A stretch of 59,659 nt of DNA from an uncultured Acidobacteriota bacterium (GTDB lineage: Bacteria > Acidobacteriota > UBA6911 > CAINFC01). Position numbers and translations under genes: made by a program. The notes under the pieces are model-generated. The model ran no database searches. It was not told the origin of the DNA and worked only from the letters and a program-made list of their open reading frames with translations. How positions within the stretch are numbered: position 1 is the first letter of the stretch; each line of letters starts with the position of its first letter. Where the stretch lies: the NCBI GenBank assembly GCA_903847975.1, contig CAINFC010000278.1, forward strand, positions 1 through 59,659, written 5' to 3'. Positions 46,945 to 55,364 of the stretch are shown piece after piece.

Positions 46945-47805
46945 CTAGTGCTTTTGCTTGTTCAGCCATTCGAAAACGACGGGGTCATAACAGCTGTCGA
47001 TCTGCAGGCCGTCCACCCCCCAGGCCAGCATTTTCCTGATATCTTCTATGCCTTGGGCCATCGGGTCGCCGGTCTTGTAGTGGTCGACATTGACGCTGGC
47101 GATGATTTTCAGCCCCATTTTATGAAATCCCCGGAAGGCAGCCGGATCAAAGTCTCTGGGTGAGTTGAAAACATAATAGTGCCGGCTGACCTCCGGCAGG
47201 AAGGGCTTGAGCAGCTCGGCCTGCAGCAGACTGACGCGCCAGGAGATCCGGGCCCGGCCCAGAAACCAGGCCACCGCCTTTTCCTGGTTGTAAACGGGAA
47301 ACTGGTTGATGAGGAACAGGGTGTCCTTCAGCAGATCATGCCGGACCAGGGCCGCTTCGATCTCCCGGGTGTAGGGCTCCAGCCACCGATCCTCGACGCC
47401 TTTGAGGTCTATCATGAGACGGATCCGGCCCTTGCTGCGCCCGCAGAATTCCTCCAGGGTCGGAATATGTTCCCGGCTGCGGGGGAGAACGATCTTTTTT
47501 ACTTCCTCCAGGGTCAGGTCCGAGAGGTTGACGTCGATCCCGGTTTCGGTCTTCATGTTATTGAGATGAAAACAGACCACGTGCCCGTCTTTGGTGCAGC
47601 GGGCATCCACCTCGACGTGAGAATACCCGCGGCGAATGGCTTCCTCCATGGCTTTCAGGCTGTTTTCGGAATGTTCGCCGTCCACCACACCCCCGCGGTG
47701 CGCCACCAGGATGAGCTTCCCTTCCGCTCGGGGAGAGGGCGCGAACCCGACCGCGCCGAGGAACAGAATTCCCAGACATAGGGTCGAAGCCGATTTCCGT
47801 CTCAT
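46945..47805 (-). CDS. Secreted glycerophosphodiester phosphodiesterase
   Basis: 286 residues; GGAGAAAG precedes the ATG. A signal peptide ends near PSPRAEG. The GDPD catalytic core is clear: LVAHRGGVVDGEHSENSLKA (first His, then Glu/Asn), YSHVEVDARCTKDGHVVCFHL with the metal and second His, and a late HYYVFNSPRDFDPAAF. It hydrolyses glycerophosphodiesters to glycerol-3-phosphate and the free alcohol (choline, inositol and others) outside the cytoplasm. It lies directly downstream of a ribose/inositol-type importer, 54 bases after the permease. Confidence 0.92.
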   Translation of the reverse strand: MRRKSASTLCLGILFLGAVGFAPSPRAEGKLILVAHRGGVVDGEHSENSLKAMEEAIRRGYSHVEVDARCTKDGHVVCFHLNNMKTETGIDVNLSDLTLEEVKKIVLPRSREHIPTLEEFCGRSKGRIRLMIDLKGVEDRWLEPYTREIEAALVRHDLLKDTLFLINQFPVYNQEKAVAWFLGRARISWRVSLLQAELLKPFLPEVSRHYYVFNSPRDFDPAAFRGFHKMGLKIIASVNVDHYKTGDPMAQGIEDIRKMLAWGVDGLQIDSCYDPVVFEWLNKQKH

Positions 47806-47859
47806 TTTCTTTCTCCGATCTTTTTGCGAATGGATGACACCCGATCCAGCTCGAACTGC

Positions 47860-48852
47860 CTATCCGGATCTTCCCCTTCCCTTGGCTTTCAAATCCATAA
47901 TGACCGCCAGCAAAATCACCAGGCCTTTGACGATCTGCTGCCAGTAGGGGGACACATTGGTCAAATTGAGAATATTGTTCAGGATGGCGACGATCACTCC
48001 TCCGGCCAGGGTGCCGGTCACCGTGCCGATGCCCCCGGAGAGACTGGTCCCGCCGATGACTACGGTGGTTATGGCATCCAGCTCGAAGTTCAGTCCCGCA
48101 GCAGGCTGGCCGGAGTTGATCCGGGACATGAGCATGACGCCGGCCAGCCCGGTGAGCAGCCCGGCCAGGAGAAAGGTCGTCCGCTTGATTCTCCTGACAT
48201 GAATGCCGCTGGCAACGGCCGCCGCCTCATTTCCGCCGATGGCATAAATGTAGCGGCCGTACGGAGTCCGTTTGACCAGAACGAGCACCAGCCCATAAAT
48301 CAAAAACATGACCAGCACCGGCACGGGTATCGACAGCAGGTCGCCCTGGCCCAGAACGGTAAAGTCGCCGATGTTGATGATCGGGCTCCCGCCGGTATAA
48401 AGAAGGACCAGGCCGCGAGCGCCGGTCATCATGGCCAGGGTAACGATGAAAGGCGGCAAGTCGAACCGGGTGACCAGGAATCCGCAGATCAGCCCGGCGA
48501 GGCCGCCAGTGGCCATTCCAGAAGCCAGGCCAAGGGAAATGGAGCCGGTCATCACGTATACGCTGGTGCCCAGGACACCCGAAAGGGCCACCACCGATCC
48601 GCACGACAGGTCAATCATGCCGGCAAGGATGACCAGGGTCGATCCGAAAGCGATGATGGTGATAATCGACATCTGCCGAAGAACATTCCACATGTTCCGG
48701 CCGGTCAAAAAGGCGGGGCTCAGGAGGCTGGATGCCAGGATCATGACGACCAGGATCAGCAGCACCCCGTAGCGGGAGAAAAATTCTTCCTTTGTGTACC
48801 GCGGTTTCACATTGGGAGCGCCGGGCTCGTCCGCTTTTTTCCCCTCATCCAT
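47860..48852 (-). CDS. Ribose/inositol-type sugar ABC transporter permease
   Basis: 330 residues with about nine to ten transmembrane helices. RbsC-family features are SIITIIAFGSTLVILAGMIDLSCGSVVAL, the MATGGLAGLICGFLVTRF segment, and the TTVVIGGTSLSGGIGTVTGTLAGG coupling region. It forms the homodimeric channel of a CUT2-class importer. The ATG lies inside the 3' end of the ATP-binding gene (8-base overlap), so translation is coupled. Confidence 0.93.
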   Translation of the reverse strand: MDEGKKADEPGAPNVKPRYTKEEFFSRYGVLLILVVMILASSLLSPAFLTGRNMWNVLRQMSIITIIAFGSTLVILAGMIDLSCGSVVALSGVLGTSVYVMTGSISLGLASGMATGGLAGLICGFLVTRFDLPPFIVTLAMMTGARGLVLLYTGGSPIINIGDFTVLGQGDLLSIPVPVLVMFLIYGLVLVLVKRTPYGRYIYAIGGNEAAAVASGIHVRRIKRTTFLLAGLLTGLAGVMLMSRINSGQPAAGLNFELDAITTVVIGGTSLSGGIGTVTGTLAGGVIVAILNNILNLTNVSPYWQQIVKGLVILLAVIMDLKAKGRGRSG

Positions 48853-50353
48853 GGAATGCTCCTGTCGCCAGATTCATGATGCCCTCCTGCGTGGCTGCGT
48901 CCCGATGCAGCTCTCCGCTCTGCTTCCCCTGGCGCATGACGATAATCCGATCGCACATCCCGAGCAGCTCGGGAAGCTCCGAGGAAATCATTACCACGGC
49001 AATGCCATTTCCGGCCAGTTCGCTCATCCGCCGGTGAATTTCCGCTTTCGCTCCGACATCGATTCCCCGGGTCGGCTCATCGAGAAAAAGGACTTTCAAA
49101 TTCCGCAGGAGCCACTTGCCGAGCACCACTTTCTGTTGATTTCCTCCGCTCAGATACTTGACGGGAAGATCCAGGCGGTCGGTTTTGATCTGGAGCTTTG
49201 CGGAGATCGCTTCCGATTCTTTCCGTTCCGTTCCGGGACGGAGAAAGCCGCATTTCACGAACCGCTCCAGGCTGGCCAGGGTGAGGTTCTCGATCACCGG
49301 CCGCTCCAGACAGAGCCCGACGAGCTTCCGGTCCTCGGGCACATAGGCGAGCCCCCTGCGAATCGCATCCCTCGGCTTGCGTACATGGAATGGCGATCCT
49401 TCGAGGGTCATCTCCCCCCCGTCCAGCGGATCGAGGCCAAAGACCGCCCGTGCGATTTCCGAACGGCCGGCTCCCATCAGTCCGGCCAGGCCCAGAATTT
49501 CCCCGCGTCGAACCTGGAAGGAGATATCCTGGAAAACCCCATCCCTGCGCAGCCCCCGGGCTTCAAAGATCACTTCTCCTTTGGGGAATTCGGCTTTGGG
49601 ATACAGCTGACTCAGCTCTCGCCCCACCATCAGGGAGATGATCCTGCTTCGGGTCATTTCGCCGGTCGGCTGCGTGGCCACCCGAACTCCATCCCGCAGG
49701 ACCGTGATCTCATCGGAAATCCGGAAGACTTCGTCCAGCTTATGGGAAATATAAATGAAGGTGATCCCCCTGGATTTCAGCTCCCGTATCAGGCCGAACA
49801 GCCTCTCCACTTCCGCCTCGGTAATGGCGGAAGTCGGCTCGTCCATGACGATAAGCCGGGATCCGCGATGGATCCCTTTGGCGATTTCCACCATCTGCTG
49901 TGCGGAGACCGTCAGCTCTTTCACGCGGGTACGCGGTGCGCCGTGCAAGCCCATGCCGGCGATGATCCTGGCGGTCTCTTTTTCCATGGACCGGGAATCG
50001 ACAAAGAGTCCAAGCTTTTCTCTCGGTTCCCGGCCGAGAAAGATATTCTCCGCCACTGTCATTTCCGGCACCAGGTTCAGCTCCTGGTATACCGTGGCGA
50101 TTCCGATACGCAGGGCGTCCCTGGTATTGTTGATTTCGACCTTTTTCCCGTCGAAGAAGATCTCCCCGGCATCGGCCCGGTGCTCCCCGGCCAGAATCTT
50201 CATCAGGGTGGATTTTCCGGCTCCGTTTTCCCCCACCAGGGCATGAACGGTGCCGGGCCGGACCTGGAGGGTGACATTGCGGACGGCTCTGGTTCCCGGG
50301 AATGTCTTGACGATGTTCCTCATTTCAAGCAGGTATTCGCTACCGGTATTCAT
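48845..50353 (-). CDS. CUT2-class sugar ABC transporter ATP-binding protein
   Basis: 502 residues from the ATG at 50353; a GTG at 50380 is an alternative. Two ABC domains lie in tandem. The first has GENGAGKSTLMKILAG, LTVSAQQMVEIAKGI and IVMDEPTSAIT. The second has a degenerate Walker A (GLMGAGRSEIA, lacking the GKS lysine), LSGGNQQKVVLGKWL and VLFLDEPTRGIDVGAK. That is the exact RbsA/MglA/IatA pattern. It powers import of pentoses, galactose or inositol; the substrate is not fixed by sequence. Confidence 0.94.
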   Translation of the reverse strand: MNTGSEYLLEMRNIVKTFPGTRAVRNVTLQVRPGTVHALVGENGAGKSTLMKILAGEHRADAGEIFFDGKKVEINNTRDALRIGIATVYQELNLVPEMTVAENIFLGREPREKLGLFVDSRSMEKETARIIAGMGLHGAPRTRVKELTVSAQQMVEIAKGIHRGSRLIVMDEPTSAITEAEVERLFGLIRELKSRGITFIYISHKLDEVFRISDEITVLRDGVRVATQPTGEMTRSRIISLMVGRELSQLYPKAEFPKGEVIFEARGLRRDGVFQDISFQVRRGEILGLAGLMGAGRSEIARAVFGLDPLDGGEMTLEGSPFHVRKPRDAIRRGLAYVPEDRKLVGLCLERPVIENLTLASLERFVKCGFLRPGTERKESEAISAKLQIKTDRLDLPVKYLSGGNQQKVVLGKWLLRNLKVLFLDEPTRGIDVGAKAEIHRRMSELAGNGIAVVMISSELPELLGMCDRIIVMRQGKQSGELHRDAATQEGIMNLATGAFHG

Positions 50354-50398
50354 CGGCCACCACGTTTTCCCGGAGTTCACTCGGGCCGGATCGATGGG

Positions 50399-51331
50399 CT
50401 ACATGTATTCCTTGATGTTTTCCGGGGTTATGGGCCGGAAGGGTACATGAATGACCTTCGGCAATTTTTCCCCGGCAATCAGCTTGAGAGCCGTTTCCAG
50501 CGCGGTGCTCGCCTGGCCTTTGGCATCCTGCAGAACGGTCATGGAGAAGAGGCCCCGGGCCACATTTTGCCTGGCCTCCTGGGTGCCGTCGATTCCGGCG
50601 ATGTAGACGCCCTTTTCCCGACGGGCGGCCTTAAGGGCTTCCAGAGCCCCCAGGGCCATCTGGTCGTTGGCGGCCAGTACGGCATCGATCTGGGGAAAGG
50701 CCTGAATCCAGTCTTCCATGACCTTCATGGCCTGCACGCGGTCGTAGCTGGCGGTCTGCTCGGCCAGCAGCCGGATATCCGGCCGCGGGGCCAGCAGCTT
50801 GTCCTGCACTCCCTGGCGCCGGTCGCGGGTATGGGCCATGCCTTCGGTTCCCCGGAGATATACAATTTTCGCCCCTTTCGGGAGAACTTTGGCCATGTGT
50901 TCTCCCTGAATCGCGCCGGCCTCATAGTTCCGGGATCCGACGTAGGTGAAATTTCCGCCTCCGACCTCGGCGTTGACGGCGACATAGGGAATGCGGGCGC
51001 TGTTGGCCGCCAGAACCCCGGGAATGGCTCCCTGAAAGTCCAGCGGGCTGCAGACAATGGCATCGACACCCAGGGAAACAAACGTCTCAATCGCCGTCAC
51101 CTGCCTTTCGATATCCATCTGGGGGTCGATCACCTTGACCTCCACCTGCCGGGCCGCGGCCGCTTCCAGAAAAGCGTTCTTGACGATATTCTGGAACACA
51201 TCCTGTGCGCTGAAAAAGGTGTAGCCGATCACCATCCTCCGGCCGCTTTTCCCTCCCGACGGTCCCTGCTGGGCGAACAGAAAAACGGCGATCCATGCCC
51301 AGCTCAGCATAAGCACCAGGTACTTTTTCAT
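50399..51331 (-). CDS. Periplasmic sugar-binding protein, RbsB-like
   Basis: 310 residues from the ATG at 51331 with GGAAGG upstream; the signal peptide is MKKYLVLMLSWAWIAVFLFA. The type-I periplasmic-binding fold shows VIGYTFFSAQDVFQNIVKNAFLEAA, SLGVDAIVCSPLDFQGAIP, IVYLRGTEGMAHTRDR and AVLAANDQMALGALEAL. It is the first gene of the leftward operon, followed by the ATPase, permease, phosphodiesterase and isomerase. Ligand candidates are ribose-like sugars or inositol. Confidence 0.92.
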   Translation of the reverse strand: MKKYLVLMLSWAWIAVFLFAQQGPSGGKSGRRMVIGYTFFSAQDVFQNIVKNAFLEAAAARQVEVKVIDPQMDIERQVTAIETFVSLGVDAIVCSPLDFQGAIPGVLAANSARIPYVAVNAEVGGGNFTYVGSRNYEAGAIQGEHMAKVLPKGAKIVYLRGTEGMAHTRDRRQGVQDKLLAPRPDIRLLAEQTASYDRVQAMKVMEDWIQAFPQIDAVLAANDQMALGALEALKAARREKGVYIAGIDGTQEARQNVARGLFSMTVLQDAKGQASTALETALKLIAGEKLPKVIHVPFRPITPENIKEYM

Positions 51332-51634
51332 TCTTTTTTCCTTCCACCGGAAAAACAACAGGCCGGCAGGCTAAGAGAGTCTTTCCTTTGGGATGACTTG
51401 CTTGTCATGGCTTTGGCTGCGTCGGACGGCTTAGGTCTTTTGCCTCTTCCTGCCGCTTAGAAAGTTTACGACGCGCCCTCCGCGAAAGCAAGGAACCGGT
51501 GGGTCCCGGAGATGCAAACGGTCCTTCGGGAGGAAAATCTGCAATGGCTGACAAAAATTGGCTGCGGCAGGGTTAAAATACCAATGGTTTGGTCCTTAAT
51601 TGTACCTGCAGAAATACACATGGCGGAAAACCTT
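51332..51634. other. Divergent control region between the sugar-ABC operon and the ThiF gene
   Basis: About 300 bases without a credible gene, separating a leftward operon from a rightward gene. The right half is AT-richer. I see no promoter with good spacing and no clear terminator; it should hold control elements for both sides. Confidence 0.4.
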
Positions 51635-52546
51635 ATGGCAACAGACAATCCGAATCAACCTTTCTTTGACGTCTCTCTTTTCGATCCCCGACAGGCTTTC
51701 AGCAGAAACCTGGGATGGATTACCAATAGAGAATTCGAGCTTCTCCGCACGTTTAAAATAGCGATTGCCGGAATGGGAGGGGTGGGCGGACATCATGCCG
51801 AAGTTCTGGCGCGGCTGGGAATTTCCCGGTTTCACTTATCCGATTTCGATACGTTTGAAATCGGCAACTTCAACCGTCAGAACGCGGCGCAGATATCCAA
51901 TGTTGGAAGGCCGAAAGTCGAGGTGATTGCCCAAAAACTTCTCGACATTAATCCCAGGGCGCAAATCACCTGTTTTTCCCAGGGAGTCACAGCCGAAAAC
52001 CTGGATTCCTTTCTGGAAGGAGTGGATTTGTATTGCGACGGCCTCGATTTTTTTGTTCTCGAGCTTCGTGAAAAACTGTTCCGTGCCCTGCGGAACAAGA
52101 ATATTCCGGGAATTACCGTTGCTCCCATCGGGGTTGGGGCCGCCATGCTGGTCTTCGACTCCCGCTCCATGTCCTTCGATGAGTATTTCGGCATGTATCG
52201 GACCCGGGACACAGTGGAGAAAGCCATCCGGTTTCTGGTCGGGCTTGCTCCCTCCCTACAGCATGCCAGATATATAGCTGAAATTCGAAAATCGGACTTT
52301 CAAAATCGAAAAACGCCCTCCCTGCCGATGGGCTGTTACCTGAGCGCGGGGGTACTGGGAGGCCTGGCTCTCAAGATTCTGCTGAAAAGGGGCAAAGTAT
52401 ATACCGCACCGCATTCCCTGCATTTCGATGTTTACAACAACGCTTTTGTGCATAAGAAAATTTACTTCGGACACCGCAATCCGCTGCAACAAATAAAGCG
52501 GTATCTGGTGAAAAAGCAGCTGCTGGCTTCTTCCCCGCAAAAGTAG
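51635..52546 (+). CDS. ThiF/MoeB/E1-like adenylating enzyme
   Basis: 303 residues from the ATG at 51635 (another ATG is at 51620). The E1-like Rossmann core has IAGMGGVGGHHAEVLARLG near residue 45, LSDFDTFEIGNFNRQ with the ATP-contacting Asp and Arg, the Lys in VGRPKVEVIAQKL, and YCDGLDFF for the Mg Asp. ThiF and MoeB carry CxxC zinc pairs that are absent here, and no catalytic Cys is obvious. The late MSFDEYFGM and TAPHSLHFDVYNN mark the clade seen with nitroreductase-like partners, such as the mycobacterial Rv1355c/MoeY type. It adenylates a carboxylate of an unknown protein, peptide or small molecule. Confidence 0.85.
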   Translation: MATDNPNQPFFDVSLFDPRQAFSRNLGWITNREFELLRTFKIAIAGMGGVGGHHAEVLARLGISRFHLSDFDTFEIGNFNRQNAAQISNVGRPKVEVIAQKLLDINPRAQITCFSQGVTAENLDSFLEGVDLYCDGLDFFVLELREKLFRALRNKNIPGITVAPIGVGAAMLVFDSRSMSFDEYFGMYRTRDTVEKAIRFLVGLAPSLQHARYIAEIRKSDFQNRKTPSLPMGCYLSAGVLGGLALKILLKRGKVYTAPHSLHFDVYNNAFVHKKIYFGHRNPLQQIKRYLVKKQLLASSPQK

Positions 52547-52556
52547 CAGCCGGGAT

Positions 52557-53684
52557 TCACGGCCGGGCGTCAGGAGGGGGGGATCGGCGTCCGACGCGGC
52601 ACGTCGGCGGAGGCGCATAGCCGAAGCGCAGGATAAAACCGGGCGTCCCGCTCACCCCGATGCCGGCAAGAAAATGACGGAAATCCTGCAGCAGCTTGGG
52701 GGCATGCAAACGCCGCAGGGATTCCACCAGCTGCGCCGTTCCGCAGGTCATGCCGAAATGGAGCCCAACCAGCGACATCATCGGCTGGGCCGCCAGACCG
52801 GCCTGGGTGAGGGCCAGCCAGGCGCGCTGCGCGACGCGCCCGACCTGAATCTCCGGATAAGGCTCGCCTTCTTTTACTGCCACCAGGCATAGACCGGAAG
52901 AGCTTCGTACCAGTTTGCGGGTATGGGCGCCCAGCATCTGGGCGCCTCGTAAAATCCGAAAAAGAAGGTCGGGCATGTATCGCATGGCGCGGAGCGCCAG
53001 CTGGTCGGCATAGGCGATTTCCAGGGACCCCAGGGAGAGTCCTTCGTCGGCCGGGGCGTCCGGCGGCAAATCAAAACGGATATTGTGCAGGAACGCCTGG
53101 CGCATCGATGGCTCGCGGAACATGGACGCGTCCCCCCGGGCGATCAGGTTTGCCAACATTTCCTGTTGGTCGGGAGCGGTGATCCAGTGAACCTGCAGGC
53201 CCGGCACCGCGGGCAGGGCTTGCTCCAGGTGCGACCGCAGCTCTGCCGGAAGCGAACGGAACTGATAAACGTGACGGTTGGTGACCCGCTCGCGCAGGAT
53301 CCGTTCCACCGCCAGGGCATTTTCGGGGGCTTTTTGCACCCCCGGCCGCACCCTGGCGATCAGAATTCGCCGGTCCCATCGGTCGGGGGCCTGCATTTCC
53401 ACCATGGTTGACCATCCGAGTGCACCCGCGAGGGTGCAGACATTCTCCAGGGCGGCACCGCAGGCGATCAGGGACATGCGCTGCCCGGCATTGATGGTGG
53501 ACGGATCCCGCTCCGGGTCTAAAAATATTTCTATGGCTTCCGCTTCGGCACGGTAGAGGATATCCCACGGCTGGGTATTATCCCCGGAAGGGGCCAGGAC
53601 GGCCGCGCGAATCAGCCGGCTGAACTCATCGTTCACAATTCGTACCCGGGAAAAACAGGCTTTAACATCTGGTAATATTACCAT
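52557..53684 (-). CDS. Nitroreductase-family flavoprotein-like protein
   Basis: 375 residues. The N-terminal APSGDNTQPWDI motif binds the FMN phosphate in this family, followed by an Acg/nitroreductase-like helical core, LTQAGLAAQPMMSLVGLHFG and a terminal FGYAPPPTCRVGRR. This branch is longer than classical nitroreductases and groups with those fused or adjacent to ThiF domains. It converges on the ThiF gene (10-base gap) and is divergent from the HATPase-GNAT gene. No Shine-Dalgarno precedes ATG 53684; a GTG at 53636 is an alternative start. Confidence 0.82.
   Translation of the reverse strand: MVILPDVKACFSRVRIVNDEFSRLIRAAVLAPSGDNTQPWDILYRAEAEAIEIFLDPERDPSTINAGQRMSLIACGAALENVCTLAGALGWSTMVEMQAPDRWDRRILIARVRPGVQKAPENALAVERILRERVTNRHVYQFRSLPAELRSHLEQALPAVPGLQVHWITAPDQQEMLANLIARGDASMFREPSMRQAFLHNIRFDLPPDAPADEGLSLGSLEIAYADQLALRAMRYMPDLLFRILRGAQMLGAHTRKLVRSSSGLCLVAVKEGEPYPEIQVGRVAQRAWLALTQAGLAAQPMMSLVGLHFGMTCGTAQLVESLRRLHAPKLLQDFRHFLAGIGVSGTPGFILRFGYAPPPTCRVGRRSPPPDARP
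53671..53682. promoter_or_regulatory. Perfect 12-bp palindrome between divergent starts
   Basis: GGTAATATTACC is its own reverse complement. It covers codons 1-5 of the nitroreductase reading from 53684 and lies 36 bases before ATG 53718. If the nitroreductase really starts at the downstream GTG, the palindrome would be a plausible operator in the shared control region. Confidence 0.4.
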
Positions 53685-53717
53685 GTTGATTTTAATCTTA
53701 CTATCGGAGGCCAGACC

Positions 53718-55187
53718 ATGGAGTGGATCCTAATCTGTGATTACAATCCCCGCTGTCAGACCGTTGTGCAGGGGTTCGTGGAAGAATCGGCCAAGGCCCT
53801 GGGCGCTTCCCAACAGGAAGTCTACGCCCTGGGAATTGCGGCCGAAGAGGCCGTGGTTCATATACTGGAAAACGTGCCGGCCGAAATGTGCACCGAAAGA
53901 TTTGAGGTCCGCTGTACGGTTCTTGCGGACGGCATCGAATTCCGGTTTGGAAACCTGGGCCGCCCGATCAATCTCCAGGCACTTCCGGAATACAACAACG
54001 ATCGGCCCGAGGAGTCCATCGAGGGGCTTCCTTTTTTCCTGATGAGCCGCATGGTCGACCGCTTCGAATTCGTCAACCAGGGCAAGGAAGGCTGGTGCAC
54101 GGTCATATATAAACGGCTGGCCGGGCTGGGTGCCGATGCGCAGATGTCAAAAAGGGAGGAAGAGGCGGATCTTTCCTCCCGGGCCGCCGAAAAGCTGCAG
54201 GTTCGACGGGCCCATGCGGACGACGCACCAGCCATCACCCAGCTGGCCTACCAGACCTACCACTATACGTATCCGCGGGATATCATTTACTATCCCGACC
54301 GTCTTTCCGAAGCGCTTCGAAAAGAGGAAATCGTCTCTTTCGTGGCTCTCAACCCGATGGGAACCCTGATCGGTCAGATGGCGCTCTTTGCGGATCCCGG
54401 CTGCCGGAAGATTGCGGAAATCGGGGCCCTCATGGTCCATCCGGACTACCGGCGAAGCCGGGGGTTGCTCCATATTATCCGGTCCACACAGCATTTTGTT
54501 ACGGCAGCCGATACTTCCTTCGATTTTTTCACCACCAATCAAATTACCGAGCACCTGACCGCACAGAGGATGTCGGGCCTGTTCCATTTTCACCCCATGG
54601 CGCTGCGGCTTTCTTTTTTCGATGGCCTGGTAGCCGATTCGAAAAGCTCTTCGCACGGGCGCATTAACCTGCTTTACCTGGTCTATCTGCCGAAACCGTT
54701 GGGGCCAATCCGATTGCACGTTCCGGCCCGTCATGCTTCCTTCGCCCGGACTTTGTTTGCTGAAACGAGTTATGAGCCGGATTGGGAGCCGGTAGAGGAA
54801 TCATGGCATAACCAGGAACCCACGCGGCTGGGGGTTCATATCCAGACGGAACAGGCCGTGGGTTTTCTCCGCATCTCACAGTCCGGACCGGATCTGGCCG
54901 ATGCCGTTCGCCGGGCGGTGTCCCAGCTGCTGTTCGAAGATCTGAAAACGATTTACGTCACCATACCCCTCTGGGAACCGGGCGGCGCGGTTCTGGATGA
55001 GAGCGCCGACGGTATGCAGCTGTTTTTCAGCGGCTTTGTTGCCGAAAGCCCGGAGCGCTGGGCTCTCCTCTACACACGCATCATCCGGCCCCGGTTGGAT
55101 TTCAGCCGGATTGAGATGCTTCATCCGCTGGCCGTCGCCTTAAAGGAGTACGTGCAATCCTGTTACCAGAGGGCGGTGCCGGACTGA
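53718..55187 (+). CDS. HATPase-like/GNAT fusion protein
   Basis: 489 residues; GGAGG sits about 8 bases before the ATG. Residues 1-140 resemble an RsbW/anti-sigma HATPase domain (LGIAAEEAVVHILENV, FEVRCTVLADGIEFRFGN, GLPFFLMSRMVDRFEFV), but the Mg-binding Asn of the N-box is replaced and the G-box is poor. Residues about 160-330 are a GNAT acetyltransferase (VRRAHADDAPAITQLAYQTY, IAEIGALMVHPDYRRSRGLLHII). The C-terminal 150 residues resemble a second acyltransferase-like fold. It is divergent from the nitroreductase and next to the ThiF gene; a joint modification pathway is inference. Confidence 0.8.
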   Translation: MEWILICDYNPRCQTVVQGFVEESAKALGASQQEVYALGIAAEEAVVHILENVPAEMCTERFEVRCTVLADGIEFRFGNLGRPINLQALPEYNNDRPEESIEGLPFFLMSRMVDRFEFVNQGKEGWCTVIYKRLAGLGADAQMSKREEEADLSSRAAEKLQVRRAHADDAPAITQLAYQTYHYTYPRDIIYYPDRLSEALRKEEIVSFVALNPMGTLIGQMALFADPGCRKIAEIGALMVHPDYRRSRGLLHIIRSTQHFVTAADTSFDFFTTNQITEHLTAQRMSGLFHFHPMALRLSFFDGLVADSKSSSHGRINLLYLVYLPKPLGPIRLHVPARHASFARTLFAETSYEPDWEPVEESWHNQEPTRLGVHIQTEQAVGFLRISQSGPDLADAVRRAVSQLLFEDLKTIYVTIPLWEPGGAVLDESADGMQLFFSGFVAESPERWALLYTRIIRPRLDFSRIEMLHPLAVALKEYVQSCYQRAVPD

Positions 55188-55364
55188 TTTCGTCTGTCGG
55201 AAAGCGGCATGCCGGCGAGGGGATGTAAGCCCTCTGTTCTTAACCTGCCTGCCCGTTTCCCTTGATTTCATCACAAACAAGTCGTAAGCTATTCCTGTTG
55301 CAGGAAAAAAAGCATTTACCTGCGATTCAAACCAGCTCTTTATAACCTGCTGAAAGTCGATCCG

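Noticed and set aside
48794-51460. An 888-residue plus-strand frame over the ABC operon
   Set aside because: It mirrors the RbsA/RbsB genes and has no homology-like motifs of its own.
51635-52546. ThiF gene as part of thiamine or molybdopterin synthesis
   Set aside because: No thi or moa genes are adjacent and the zinc CxxC motifs are absent.
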